Below are positions 36,346 through 45,110 of a stretch of 64,000 nucleotides of DNA, piece after piece (the first letter of the stretch is position 1; every line of letters begins with the position of its first letter). A program made the translations under genes and the position numbers. The stretch lies in contig NZ_JAABNS010000001.1 of assembly GCF_009928425.1 (NCBI RefSeq), positions 2,356,001-2,420,000 of the forward strand, read 5' to 3'. This stretch comes from Pseudarthrobacter sp. ATCC 49987. Lineage in GTDB: Bacteria > Actinomycetota > Actinomycetes > Actinomycetales > Micrococcaceae. The notes beneath the pieces were generated by a model. That model made no database searches. It was given only the letters and a program-made list of their open reading frames with translations, and was not told the origin of the DNA.

Positions 36346-36859
36346 GGAAGAACGGCACCCCCTCAAGCAGGGGTCCCGGCGGCAGGGATACGCCCAGCAG
36401 GCCGCCGAAGACGTACTGCAGCACGAGCGCCAGGAGCACGGAAATGATGACTGCCTTCCAGAGCGGCTTGGCCTCGAGGGACCACGCCGCCCCGCTGAAC
36501 AGCACTGCCGCGGCAACGGGCCAGCCGGCCGGTTCGATCAGGAAGATGTGGAGGACCACGAAGCCCACGAGTTTCGCCAGGGCCAACCAGTCGGTCTTGG
36601 CGGTGACGTCGAGGTCTTCGCTTTCCTCTGCCTCGCCCACCTTGCCGCGGAACACCTGGGCCACGATGCCCGTGCCGACGAGCACCAGCATGGCGCACAC
36701 GATGTAGGGGAAGGCCCGCGGGCCGATGCCGGTCTCCGACGGCGGGATCGGAATGGACCCCGCCGCCAGGAGGCCTGCTGCGCCCACGCTCACGAACACC
36801 AGGGCGAAGAGGATCTCCCCCGTGGGCCGCTTGGCGGGCGTACTGACTTGGACGGACAT
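36338..36859 (-). CDS. tctB: Tripartite tricarboxylate transporter, small permease TctB
   Basis: 173 residues with four membrane segments at about 15-35, 52-70, 96-125 and 138-160. A charged loop ([18 protein letters not shown]) lies between the second and third. The start follows the tctC stop by 2 nt. It is the small partner of TctA. Confidence 0.9.
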   Translation of the reverse strand: MSVQVSTPAKRPTGEILFALVFVSVGAAGLLAAGSIPIPPSETGIGPRAFPYIVCAMLVLVGTGIVAQVFRGKVGEAEESEDLDVTAKTDWLALAKLVGFVVLHIFLIEPAGWPVAAAVLFSGAAWSLEAKPLWKAVIISVLLALVLQYVFGGLLGVSLPPGPLLEGVPFFHG

Positions 36860-36861
36860 TG

Positions 36862-37893
36862 TTACTTGACCAGGCCGATCTCGGTCAGCGTGGTCTTGAC
36901 CTTGGCGATGTCCTCCGTCAGGAAGGTCTTGAAACCGTCGCCGGCGAGGAAGGCATCATCCCAGTTGTTCTTGGCCAGGGTCGCTTTCCAGGCTTCGGAG
37001 CTGTGCAGCTTGGTGACAACCTCGGTCAGCTTCGCCTTCTGCGCGTCATCAATGGAACCCGGTGCGACGACGCCGCGCCAGTTGGTCAGCACGACGTCGA
37101 TGCCCTGGTCCTTGAGCGGTTTGACGCCCGGCAGGGCCGGGGCCTCGGACGTGCCGGAGACGGCGAGCGCCCGGACCTTGCCGGCCTTGACCTGCTCGGC
37201 GTACTCCCCCACACCGGAGATGCCGGCCTGGACCTTGTTGCCGAGCAGTGCCGCGATCGATTCGCCGCCGCCGGAGTAGCCGATGTAGTTGAGCTTGTCG
37301 GAGGCGATGCCCTGGGACTTCAGGATCTGGCCGGCCAGGATGTGGTCCGCGCCGCCGGCTGAGCCGCCGGTGATCGCGACACCCTTGCCGTTGGCCTTGA
37401 TGTCATCCACGAGGTCCTGGACCGACTGGTACTTGGACGACGCCGGGACCACCAGGACCAGCGGCTCTTCGGTCAGGCGCGCAATGGGGGTGGTGTCCTC
37501 CAGCCGGGTCTTGGCGGCGTTGGTTTCCACGGCACCGACCATGACGTAGCCCATCACCATCAGCGTGTTGGCGTCCTTTTCGGTGGCCAGCTTGGCGAGG
37601 CCGTTGGTTCCGCCGCCGCCGCCGATGTTGCTGACCTGGGCGGAGGTGACGAACTTGTTGGACTGCAGGTCGGCCTGGATGGCACGGCCGGTCTGGTCCC
37701 AGCCGCCGCCCGGGTTCGCGGGAACGATGATGCTGAGCTTCTTGATCGGGTCGGCAGCCGCGCTCTGGCCTGCTGCCGCGCCGCTGGCACCGCCGGCACA
37801 CGCCGACATGGCGAGGACGACGCCGGCCGCCCCGGCTGCGATGGCGGCCCGGCGGGTGAAGTTGAACCGCGTGGAATCGAAGTGGGAGGTCAT
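36862..37893 (-). CDS. tctC: Tripartite tricarboxylate transporter, substrate-binding lipoprotein TctC
   Basis: 343 residues. The ATG at 37893 follows AAGGAG. An N-terminal RR-containing signal peptide (FTRRAAIAAGAAG) ends in lipobox MSAC (Cys32), so the protein is an exported lipoprotein. Family motifs are VPANPGGGWDQTGRAIQ, NIGGGGGTNGLAKLA, GSAGGADHILAGQI and NYIGYSGGGESIAALLG. The ligand is not predictable: citrate, itaconate, phthalate and others are known for the family. It is divergent from the CitA-like sensor kinase. Confidence 0.93.
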   Translation of the reverse strand: MTSHFDSTRFNFTRRAAIAAGAAGVVLAMSACAGGASGAAAGQSAAADPIKKLSIIVPANPGGGWDQTGRAIQADLQSNKFVTSAQVSNIGGGGGTNGLAKLATEKDANTLMVMGYVMVGAVETNAAKTRLEDTTPIARLTEEPLVLVVPASSKYQSVQDLVDDIKANGKGVAITGGSAGGADHILAGQILKSQGIASDKLNYIGYSGGGESIAALLGNKVQAGISGVGEYAEQVKAGKVRALAVSGTSEAPALPGVKPLKDQGIDVVLTNWRGVVAPGSIDDAQKAKLTEVVTKLHSSEAWKATLAKNNWDDAFLAGDGFKTFLTEDIAKVKTTLTEIGLVK

Positions 37894-37994
37894 GGGTTTC
37901 TCCTTGTTGAATGTGACGCACGTCATCGGAATCACTTCCCCGAGAGTAGGAGCGGCGCGCGCCGGGGAACAGAATTTGGCCGTAGAGGTAGTAG

Positions 37995-38009
37995 TGGTCA
38001 TATTGGTCA
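37995..38009. promoter_or_regulatory. TGGTCA direct repeat in the tctC/citA-like promoter region
   Basis: TGGTCA occurs at 37995 and 38004, a 9-bp spacing, between the divergent tct and two-component genes. It may be a response-regulator site. Confidence 0.35.
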
Positions 38010-38059
38010 CGGCCCCGGGCCCGGGTTTGGGCCGTGGGCGGCGGTGGGGATGGGAAACT

Positions 38060-38075
38060 TGTGACATGGTTCACA
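38060..38075. promoter_or_regulatory. Perfect Crp/GlxR-type site
   Basis: TGTGA-CATGGT-TCACA matches the actinobacterial cAMP-receptor (GlxR/Crp) consensus at all ten conserved positions. It overlaps the start codon of the sensor-kinase gene and is about 170 bp upstream of tctC. It could repress the kinase gene and/or activate the divergent tct operon. Confidence 0.6.
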
Positions 38076-39670
38076 GGATTCCCTTACGCTTCCAGCTGGT
38101 CGCGCTGCAGCTTGGCATCGTGCTGGCTGTCCTGACAGCGGTGGGAGCCGTGACCATCCGGATGCAGGAGCAGCAGCTCCGGGACGCGTACAAGGGCCGG
38201 CTGATCGGGGTGGCCGAAAGCGTCGCGCGGCTGCCCTCCGTGGTGAATGCCTTCGGGACACCGCAACCGGCCCAGACCATCCAGCCCATCGCCGAAGTCA
38301 TCCGGCAGGCCTCGAATGTCACCTATGTTGTGGTGACGGACCGCCACGGCGTCCGGCAGTCCCACCCGAACCCGGCGGAAATCGGCAGGCCAGTGTCCAC
38401 CGACCCTTCCGTGCCCCTCTCCGGCGAGATCTATGTCGGCACCCAGACCGGGACGCTGGGTGAATCCTGGCGGGTCAAGGTTCCCATTTTCGACAACGCC
38501 GGAGCCGTGATCGGCTCGGCCTCGGTGGGTGTGCTGGAAAGCACCCTGGCCCAGGACCTCTACGAGGACCTGCCGCAACTGTTCGGCTGGCTCCTCGGCG
38601 CCGCGCTGCTCGGATCGCTCGGGGCGATGTACATCTCAAAGCTTGTGTGGCGGCGGATCTACAAGCTGGAGCCGGAGGACATCGCGGCCCTGCTCGAGAC
38701 CCGCGACGCGATGCTCCACGGGCTGGGCGAGGGACTCATCGCGGTCGACGCCGAGGGGAAGGTCGCGCTGGTCAATGACGAAGCCCGACGGCTGCTGGGC
38801 GTGGGTGAGGAAATCACCGGCCGGGCGGCCAGCGAATGCCTGGAACCCGGGGTCCGCCGGATGCTCACCGCAGGATCTGCCACGGAGGAACTGGTGCTCT
38901 CCGGGGAACGGATCCTGCTGGGCAAGGTCAATGCCGCCACCGTGGACGGCCGGGAAGTGGGCAAAGTCCTCATTCTTCGCGACCGCACCGAACTCCACAC
39001 GATCCTCCGCGACCGCGACGGCGCCCTGGACGTGACGCAGGCGCTGCGGGCGCAGGCCCACGAATTCGCCAATAAGCTGCATGTGATCTCGGGTCTCCTG
39101 GAGCTCGGCGAACAGGGCAAGGCCGTGGAATACCTGGGCCGGAGCCACAGCGAGGCCGCGTTCGTCAACCGCCCGCTGGCTGCAGGAATCACCGATCACG
39201 ACGTCCGGGCCCTGCTGATTGCCAAATCGACGGTCTGCGCCGAGCGCGGCGTCGAGATCCTGGTGGACCCGGCCTCGGTGTGCACGCCGGACGGGACAGG
39301 CGATGTCATCACGGTCCTGGGGAACCTGATCGACAACGCGGTGGATGCCGCGGGCTACGACAGCACCATCGCCGTCGGGCTGGATGAGGCTCCCGACGGC
39401 GAACGCACCATCACGGTCGAGGACGACGGCCCCGGCGTCCCCGAACCGGAACGGACCGCCGTCTTCGAGGCCGGAGTCACCACCAAACAGGCCGAGGGAA
39501 TCAACAGCCGCGGCTTCGGGCTGGCCCTGGTCCAGCGCGTGGCCCGGCGCCGGGCCGGCGGGGCGTCGGTGGGGCCGTCCGTGCTGGGCGGTGCCTGCTT
39601 TACGGTAATACTGAGGACAAAAGAGGCGGAACTACAAAACAATGAGCTCCATACGCACCCTCATCATTGA
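38066..39670 (+). CDS. CitA/DcuS-type sensor histidine kinase
   Basis: 534 residues. TM1 near 10-32 and TM2 near 172-192 bracket a periplasmic sensor of the DCU/CitA type (QPIAEVIRQASNVTYVVVTD, SGEIYVGTQTGTLGESWRVKVPI). A PAS domain (ETRDAMLHGLGEGLIAVDAE) follows, then a SpoOB-type helix with the phosphoacceptor His near 332 (AHEFANKLHVISGLLELG) and an HATPase (NLIDNAVDAAG, GVTTKQAEGINSRGFGLALV). It senses an external di- or tricarboxylate. The 3' end overlaps the regulator gene by 29 bp. With tctABC divergent, it most likely controls that transporter. Confidence 0.92.
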   Translation: MVHRIPLRFQLVALQLGIVLAVLTAVGAVTIRMQEQQLRDAYKGRLIGVAESVARLPSVVNAFGTPQPAQTIQPIAEVIRQASNVTYVVVTDRHGVRQSHPNPAEIGRPVSTDPSVPLSGEIYVGTQTGTLGESWRVKVPIFDNAGAVIGSASVGVLESTLAQDLYEDLPQLFGWLLGAALLGSLGAMYISKLVWRRIYKLEPEDIAALLETRDAMLHGLGEGLIAVDAEGKVALVNDEARRLLGVGEEITGRAASECLEPGVRRMLTAGSATEELVLSGERILLGKVNAATVDGREVGKVLILRDRTELHTILRDRDGALDVTQALRAQAHEFANKLHVISGLLELGEQGKAVEYLGRSHSEAAFVNRPLAAGITDHDVRALLIAKSTVCAERGVEILVDPASVCTPDGTGDVITVLGNLIDNAVDAAGYDSTIAVGLDEAPDGERTITVEDDGPGVPEPERTAVFEAGVTTKQAEGINSRGFGLALVQRVARRRAGGASVGPSVLGGACFTVILRTKEAELQNNELHTHPHH

Positions 39671-40364
39671 CGATGACGTGGCAGTGGCCGGAATCCACCA
39701 CGGGTTCCTGCTGGCGCGCGGCGGCTTCGACGTCGTCAGCCTGGCCCATACCGGGCAGCAGGGCCTCGACCTGGCGGCCGAGCTGCGGCCCGAACTTGTC
39801 CTGCTGGATATCCACCTTCCGGACATGTCGGGCCTGGACGTGCTCCGGCAGCTCCGCGGCCGCCAGCAGGCGCTCGACGTCCTGGTCATTACGGCCTCGC
39901 GGGAGCTGGAGACGGTACGCGGCGCCATGGCGGGCGGGGTACTGCACTATCTGGTGAAGCCCTTCACGTCCCAGGCCCTGAACGAACGGCTCGACGAGTA
40001 CCTGCTCCTTCGCCGCGAACTCGCCGCGGGCGGGGCTTCCGGGCCGCTGGACCAGGACAGCATCGACCGGCTCGTGGCGCCGTCGCGCCGGGCAATTGTC
40101 GCGGATTCCGGGACGGCGCCAGCGCCCGGTTCGGTGACAAGGCTGCCGAAGGGGTTGTCCAGGCCCACCCTGGACGCCGTCATCGAGGCGCTCAAATCAA
40201 CCTCCGACGACGTCTCTGCCGCCGGGATGGCCCTGCAGCTCGGACTCTCGCGGGTCAGCGCGCGGCGCTACCTCGAGTATCTGGTCATCCACGGCTTTGC
40301 CCGGCTCACACCCCGCTACGGCGCGGCAGGGCGGCCGGAGAACCGGTACCTGTGGAAGCGCTGA
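39642..40364 (+). CDS. CitB/DcuR-type response regulator
   Basis: 240 residues. A receiver domain has DDD at 10-12, phosphoacceptor Asp56 (LLDIHLPDMSGLD) and Lys106 (LVKPF). The C-terminal winged helix-turn-helix (SAAGMALQLGLSRVSARRYLEYLV) is characteristic of the CitB family. Its start overlaps the kinase gene, so both are made together. The predicted target is the tct promoter region. Confidence 0.92.
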   Translation: MSSIRTLIIDDDVAVAGIHHGFLLARGGFDVVSLAHTGQQGLDLAAELRPELVLLDIHLPDMSGLDVLRQLRGRQQALDVLVITASRELETVRGAMAGGVLHYLVKPFTSQALNERLDEYLLLRRELAAGGASGPLDQDSIDRLVAPSRRAIVADSGTAPAPGSVTRLPKGLSRPTLDAVIEALKSTSDDVSAAGMALQLGLSRVSARRYLEYLVIHGFARLTPRYGAAGRPENRYLWKR

Positions 40365-40440
40365 GCATGCCCAGTTTGTAGGAGTTCCGAGGAGCATGTC
40401 CCGTTTGCAAGGGTTCCGCTGAGCATGTCCATTCGTCGCA
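40363..40440 (+). repeat. Three 29-bp tandem units directly after the regulator gene
   Basis: GAGCATGYCC begins at 40363, 40392 and 40421 with a 29-bp period. The first two units are very similar over their full length (GTTTGYAR, then GTTCCG), and the third diverges after about 10 bp. The first copy overlaps the stop codon of the response regulator. Confidence 0.7.
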
Positions 40441-40479
40441 GGCGAGCGCCGGGCAGGGTCGCGCACCTTGAAGCACCGA

Positions 40480-40789
40480 TCTGACGCAAATGGCCGCTAC
40501 CGGGCAACCAACTGACGCAAGTGGCCGCTATAGGACGCGTCAAAGCGGCCATACGTGACGAATCGACGCAGTTCATCCCCGCAGGACGTCCCCATGTGCA
40601 CCGATCTGACGCAAATGGCCGCTACCGGGCAACCAACTGACGCATGTGGCCGCTATGGGCACCCAGCTGACGCAAATGGCCGCTACCGGGCAACCAACTG
40701 ACGCAAGTGGCCGCTATAGGACGCGTCAAAGCGGCCATTCGTGACGAATCGACGCAGTTCATCCCCGCAGGACGTCCCCATGTGCACCG
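40480..40789 (+). repeat. 124-bp long direct repeat built from an approximately 18-bp motif
   Basis: Units at 40480-40603 and 40666-40789 are the same length and differ at one base. Between them, 40605-40665 is a partial third unit. The basic motif TGACGCAARTGGCCGCTAY (with AT in place of AR once) occurs at 40481, 40512, 40606, 40637, 40667 and 40698, mostly 30-31 bp apart. Near-inverted copies (AGCGGCCATNCGTGACG) lie inside each long unit. It fills the gap between the citB-like and citE-like genes. There is no coding potential I accept. It is not CRISPR-like, because the spacers are also repeated. Confidence 0.85.
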
Positions 40790-40831
40790 ACCAGACGCGC
40801 AGAGCCGCCAGGACCCCCAGACCTGCAGAGG

Positions 40832-41665
40832 CTACAGCCCCGCGCGGCGGAGCGTGGATTCGGCGTGCTTGAGGATAGGGCCGTCGATCATCTTGCCGTT
40901 GAACTGAAACACGCCTGAGCCTGCCGCTGCGGCCGCGTCGAGCAGTTCGGTGGCTGCCGCGACCTCGGACTCGGTCGGCGCGTAAGCCCCGCGGACCACG
41001 GCCACCTGGTTCGGGTGGATGCAGGCCTTGGAGCCAAAACCCGAGGCGACGGCGTCACGGGATTCGTTGGCGAGTCCTTCAAGGTCGGGGATGTTGACGT
41101 ACACCGAATCGACGGCGTCCTTGCCGAATGCGCGGGCGGCCAGCAGCACCGAGGAGCGGGCGTGCAGGGCGACCGCGCGGTAGGCGCCGTCGTCCGTCCT
41201 GCTGGAGGTGCCGCCGAGCGAGGCGAGCAGGTCCTCGGCGCCCCACATCAGCCCGACGACGTTGGGCTCCGCGGCGATGGCGGCGGCGTTGATGACCCCC
41301 AGCGCCGTCTCGCACAGCGCGATCACGCTGTAGCCCTCGAGCTCCCTCAGCTGGGCGGCGCTCTCAGCCTTGGCGAGCATCACGTGCCGGTAGGGAGTGT
41401 GCTTGAGGCAGTGCAGATCCTTCTCGAACTCCTCCGTGCCGGCCGGATTGATCCGGATGATGGTGCGGCTCGGGTCCAGCTCGGGGACGTCCCCGGTGGC
41501 GCCGAGCTGGGCGAGGATGGCGCCGCGGGCACGCTGTTTGTCCGCGGGCGCGACGGCGTCCTCGAGGTCCACGATCACGGCGTCGGCGCGCTCGGCGGCC
41601 TTCTGGTAGCGCTCGGGGCGGTCGGCAGGGCAAAACAGCAGGGCGGGGCCCATCAGGAAGCTCAT
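40832..41665 (-). CDS. citE: CitE-like beta-hydroxyacyl-CoA lyase (HpcH/HpaI family)
   Basis: 277 residues with the HpcH/HpaI TIM barrel (LFCPADRPERYQKAAERADAVIVDLEDAV, then IIRINPAG, MLAKAESAAQL, LCETALGVINA and IHPNQVAVV). The orthologous position in Mycobacterium (Rv2498c) encodes a lyase acting on HMG-CoA and citramalyl-CoA, serving leucine and itaconate breakdown, and I infer the same here. The start overlaps the MaoC-like stop (ATGA). It is the last gene of the seven-gene operon. Confidence 0.88.
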   Translation of the reverse strand: MSFLMGPALLFCPADRPERYQKAAERADAVIVDLEDAVAPADKQRARGAILAQLGATGDVPELDPSRTIIRINPAGTEEFEKDLHCLKHTPYRHVMLAKAESAAQLRELEGYSVIALCETALGVINAAAIAAEPNVVGLMWGAEDLLASLGGTSSRTDDGAYRAVALHARSSVLLAARAFGKDAVDSVYVNIPDLEGLANESRDAVASGFGSKACIHPNQVAVVRGAYAPTESEVAAATELLDAAAAAGSGVFQFNGKMIDGPILKHAESTLRRAGL

Positions 41666-42270
41666 GTGTCTATTCTGCCCTTTTGTGCCGGTTCTTTCCG
41701 GGCAGTGCTTGACCGCTGCAGGTTCTTTCCGGTCGCGTGTGCCTGCTGCGCAGCGGTGTGCGCGTCGCGTGTCCACATCAGGCAGCTGCGGGTGGCGAGG
41801 GCCACAACGTCGCCGTGCTGGTTCCGGCCGGTGTGCTTCATGGTGACAATCCCCTGGCCGGGCCGGGAAGAGGATAATCGTTTCCCGGTCACGACAGTCT
41901 CGGTGTACAGCGTGTCGCCGTGGTACATGGGGTGCGGAAACGACACGTCCGTGAGCCCCAGCTGGGCGATGATGGTGCCCTGGGTCAGCTGCGGAACGGA
42001 CTGCCCCACCACCGTGGCCAGGGTGAACATGGAGTTCATGAGGCGCTGGCCGAACGGCTGCTCCGCGCTCCAGGCGGCATCGAGGTGCAGGGCCTGGGTG
42101 TTCATGGTCATGGTGGTGAAGAGGACGTTGTCCGCCTCGGTCACGGTCCGGCCCGGCCGGTGCGCGTACACCACGTCCTCGTCGAGCTCGTCGAAGTAGA
42201 GTCCGCGCTGTTCAACGACCCGCGGTTCGTTGCTCCGGGGTCCAGTCGCGCGCAATGGTTCAGTCGTCAT
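41662..42270 (-). CDS. MaoC-like dehydratase/hydratase
   Basis: 202 residues, hot-dog fold. [18 protein letters not shown] carries the MaoC Asn/His region, and [20 protein letters not shown] plus [12 protein letters not shown] complete the domain. In mycobacteria the equivalent gene (Rv2499c) sits beside citE and is assigned as itaconyl-/methylglutaconyl-CoA hydratase. It overlaps both neighbours by ATGA and is strictly coupled to scoB and citE. The C-terminal tail is Gln/Lys-rich and non-conserved. Confidence 0.85.
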   Translation of the reverse strand: MTTEPLRATGPRSNEPRVVEQRGLYFDELDEDVVYAHRPGRTVTEADNVLFTTMTMNTQALHLDAAWSAEQPFGQRLMNSMFTLATVVGQSVPQLTQGTIIAQLGLTDVSFPHPMYHGDTLYTETVVTGKRLSSSRPGQGIVTMKHTGRNQHGDVVALATRSCLMWTRDAHTAAQQAHATGKNLQRSSTARKEPAQKGRIDT

Positions 42271-43028
42271 ACGGTCAGTTCCTGGTCTTCCTCGAAAAGT
42301 TCGGCGCCGGTGGCTGCGGCCACGTCCTCGGCCGTCACGTTGGGGGCGAGTTCGCGCAGCACCAGCCGGGACTGTCCGGCGTCGGTCACGACGTCGATGA
42401 CCGCAAGGTCCGTGATGATCCGGTCCACGCAGGCTTTGCCGGTCAGCGGCAGCGTGCACCGCTCCACGATCTTGGGCCGGCCGTTCCGGTCCACGTGCTC
42501 CATCATCACGATCACCTTCTTGGCGCCGAACACCAGGTCCATGGCACCGCCCATGCCTTTGACCATCTTGCCCGGGATCATCCAGTTGGCCAGGTCACCG
42601 TTCTGGGCCACTTCCATGGCACCGAGTACGGCGACATCCACATGCCCGCCGCGGATCATGCCGAAGGAGGTGGCGGAGTCAAAGAACGCGGCGCCCTTGT
42701 TGACCGTTACAGTCTCCTTGCCGGCATTGATCAGGTCCGGATCGACGTCGTCCTCCCCCGGGTACGGCCCGACGCCGAGGATGCCGTTCTCGGAGTGCAG
42801 GACCACCTCGACGCCGGCGGGGATGTAGTTGGGGATCAGCGTGGGCATTCCGATGCCGAGGTTGACGTACTGCCCGTTGTGCAGTTCCTGCGCCACCCGG
42901 GCAGCCAGTTCGTTGCGCGTCCAGCCCTTGCTCTCAACACCGGCGGGGTGCTCGACGGCGGCGGGCCGGTATTCGTGGCGGACCGCTTCGGGACGGGGCG
43001 GCGCACCCTGCAGGCTGTTGGATTCCAT
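42267..43028 (-). CDS. scoB: 3-oxoacid CoA-transferase subunit B
   Basis: 253 residues; with subunit A it moves CoA between succinyl-CoA and acetoacetate (or a related acid). The catalytic Glu is in [26 protein letters not shown] and [23 protein letters not shown] are conserved family stretches. A 35-residue N-terminal extension precedes the usual start. The ribosome site AGGAG lies in the end of scoA. Confidence 0.94.
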   Translation of the reverse strand: MESNSLQGAPPRPEAVRHEYRPAAVEHPAGVESKGWTRNELAARVAQELHNGQYVNLGIGMPTLIPNYIPAGVEVVLHSENGILGVGPYPGEDDVDPDLINAGKETVTVNKGAAFFDSATSFGMIRGGHVDVAVLGAMEVAQNGDLANWMIPGKMVKGMGGAMDLVFGAKKVIVMMEHVDRNGRPKIVERCTLPLTGKACVDRIITDLAVIDVVTDAGQSRLVLRELAPNVTAEDVAAATGAELFEEDQELTV

Positions 43029-43031
43029 GGC

Positions 43032-43835
43032 CTAGGCTCCTGACTGGTCTGTTGCTGGGGTGGCAGTGCCGGCGGCGGACGCGGCGGCCAAGGCCACCGT
43101 CCGCTTCTCGATCCGCTTCTCGACGTCCGGAGCGAGCACGACGCGCTGGACGAAGATCCCGGGGATATGGACGTGTTCGGGGTCCAGGTCCCCCGGCTCG
43201 ACGAGTTCCTCGACTTCGGCGATGGTGATCCTCCCGGCCATGGCGCACAGCGGGTTGAAGTTCATCGCGGTGGCGTGGAAGACGAGGTTGCCGTGGCGGT
43301 CGCCCTTCCAGGCATGCACCAGGCCGAAATCGGGGGTCAACGACTCCTCGAGGACGTAGTCGGCACCGTTGAAGCTGCGCACCTCCTTCGCCGCAGAGGC
43401 GATCGCGACGTTGCCCTCGGCGTCGTACTTTTGCGGCAGGCCGCCGTCGGACACCTGGGTGCCCACGCCGGCCGGGGTGTAGAAGGCGGGGATGCCGGCC
43501 CCGCCGGCGCGCAGTTTCTCGGCCAGCGTGCCCTGCGGGGTGAGAACCACTTCGAGCTCGCCGGCGAGGTACTGTCGCGCGAATTCCTTGTTCTCCCCCA
43601 CGTAGGAGCTGATGGTGCGGCGGATGCGGCCGTCCCTGAGCAGGATCCCGAGTCCCCAGTCGTCGACTCCGCAGTTGTTGCTCACGGTTTCCAGGTTCGT
43701 GGCGCCGCCCTGGTGCAGGGCATCGATGAGGGCGACCGGGATCCCGCACAGCCCGAATCCGCCGACGGCGAGTGAGGCGCCGTCGTGGATGTCCGCGACG
43801 GCCTCCGCAGCGCTGGCAACAACTTTGTTAATCAT
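43032..43835 (-). CDS. scoA: 3-oxoacid CoA-transferase subunit A
   Basis: 267 residues. [20 protein letters not shown] is the GxGGF CoA-transferase family signature, and [15 protein letters not shown] and GEFEV-like [20 protein letters not shown] follow. It pairs with the adjacent scoB, 3 bp away. The context suggests the substrate is acetoacetate from leucine breakdown, or possibly itaconate activation. Confidence 0.94.
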   Translation of the reverse strand: MINKVVASAAEAVADIHDGASLAVGGFGLCGIPVALIDALHQGGATNLETVSNNCGVDDWGLGILLRDGRIRRTISSYVGENKEFARQYLAGELEVVLTPQGTLAEKLRAGGAGIPAFYTPAGVGTQVSDGGLPQKYDAEGNVAIASAAKEVRSFNGADYVLEESLTPDFGLVHAWKGDRHGNLVFHATAMNFNPLCAMAGRITIAEVEELVEPGDLDPEHVHIPGIFVQRVVLAPDVEKRIEKRTVALAAASAAGTATPATDQSGA

Positions 43836-43874
43836 CGTTGATCCTTCCCTCGACGGTTGCGGCCAGCGGGCCGG

Positions 43875-45038
43875 TCAGAGCCCCAGTTCGCGGGCGATCA
43901 GCATCAGCTGGACCTCCGTGGTGCCCTCGCCGACTTCAAGGATCTTGGAGTCGCGGTAGTGGCGTGCCACGGTGAATTCGTTGATGAAGCCATAGCCGCC
44001 GAACACCTGGGTGGCGTCCCGCGCGTTGTCCATGGCTGCCTCGCCTGCGACCATCTTAGCGATGGCCGCCTGCGTCTTGAACGGCTTCCCGGCGAGCATC
44101 CGGGCGGCGGCGTCGTAGTAGGCCAGGCGGGCGGTGTGGGCGCGTGCTTCCATCCGGGCGATCTTGAACGCGATGGCCTGGTACTTGCCGATGTTCTGCC
44201 CGAACGCGCTGCGCTCCTTGGCGTATTTCACCGACTGGTCAACACACCCCTGGGCCGCGCCGACGGCGAGCGCGGCGATCGCGATCCGGCCCTCGTCGAG
44301 GATGGAGAGGAAGTTGGCATAGCCGCGGCCCTGGGTGCCCAGCAGGTTGGCCTCGGGGACGTGGACGTTGTCGAGTGTCAGCGGGTGGGTGTCCGAGGCG
44401 TTCCAGCCGACCTTGTTGTAGGCCTTCTCGGCCTTGAAACCGGGGGTGTTGGTGGGCACCAGGATGGTGGAGATTTCCTTTTTGATGCTGCCGTCCGGGC
44501 GCTCCGACTGGCCGGTCACCGCGGTGACGGTGACGAGGCGGGTGATGTCGGTGCCGGAGTTGGTGATGAATTCCTTGTTGCCGTTGATGACCCACTCACC
44601 GCCGCCGAGCTTGGCGGTGGTCTTGGTTCCGCCGGCGTCGGAGCCTGCTTCCGGCTCGGTCAGGCCGAAGCCGGCGAGCGCCTTGCCGGAGGCCAGCAGC
44701 GGCAGCCACTCCTCCTTCTGGGCGGCGGTGCCGAAGCGGTGGATCGGCATGGCGCCGAGGGAGACGCCGGCTTCCAGGGTGATGGCGACGGACTGGTCCA
44801 CCCGGCCGAGCTGTTCCAGGGCCAGGGCCAGGGCGAAGTAGTCCCCGCCCATGCCGCCGACTTCTTCCGGGAACGGCAGGCCGAAGAGGCCCATGTCGGC
44901 CATCTGGGAGACGACCTCGTAGGGGAAGCTGTGTTCCTCGTCGTGCTTGGCGGAGACCGGGGCCACCACTTCGTCGGCGAATGCGCGGACGGTGTCGCTG
45001 AGGTCCTGGTAATCCTCGCTAAGTTCAAAATCTGGCAT
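43875..45038 (-). CDS. Acyl-CoA dehydrogenase (probable isovaleryl-CoA type)
   Basis: 387 residues, FAD-dependent alpha,beta-dehydrogenase. The signatures GFGLTEPEAGSDAGGTKTTA and QVFGGYGFINEFTVARHYRD flank the active site; a Glu in the Q-A-X-Y-E/G region could not be placed with certainty. The operon context (with an MCC-like carboxylase) points to isovaleryl-CoA or the fadE19-type enzyme. The start has AAGGAG 6 nt upstream. Confidence 0.9.
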   Translation of the reverse strand: MPDFELSEDYQDLSDTVRAFADEVVAPVSAKHDEEHSFPYEVVSQMADMGLFGLPFPEEVGGMGGDYFALALALEQLGRVDQSVAITLEAGVSLGAMPIHRFGTAAQKEEWLPLLASGKALAGFGLTEPEAGSDAGGTKTTAKLGGGEWVINGNKEFITNSGTDITRLVTVTAVTGQSERPDGSIKKEISTILVPTNTPGFKAEKAYNKVGWNASDTHPLTLDNVHVPEANLLGTQGRGYANFLSILDEGRIAIAALAVGAAQGCVDQSVKYAKERSAFGQNIGKYQAIAFKIARMEARAHTARLAYYDAAARMLAGKPFKTQAAIAKMVAGEAAMDNARDATQVFGGYGFINEFTVARHYRDSKILEVGEGTTEVQLMLIARELGL

Positions 45039-45110
45039 GGTGACTCCTTAGTGTGTGCTGCTGTCGAAGATCTGTGTCGGGTGGTGGTCTGGTGCTGAAG
45101 CCGTGGAGTG

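Noticed and set aside
40480..40789. CRISPR array
   Set aside because: The sequences between the repeated motifs are themselves repeated rather than unique, spacing is irregular (about 30 and 94 bp), and no cas gene is nearby.
40707..40907. A short open frame running through the repeats
   Set aside because: It has no ribosome site, runs into the citE gene antisense and changes with repeat copy number; no evidence of coding.
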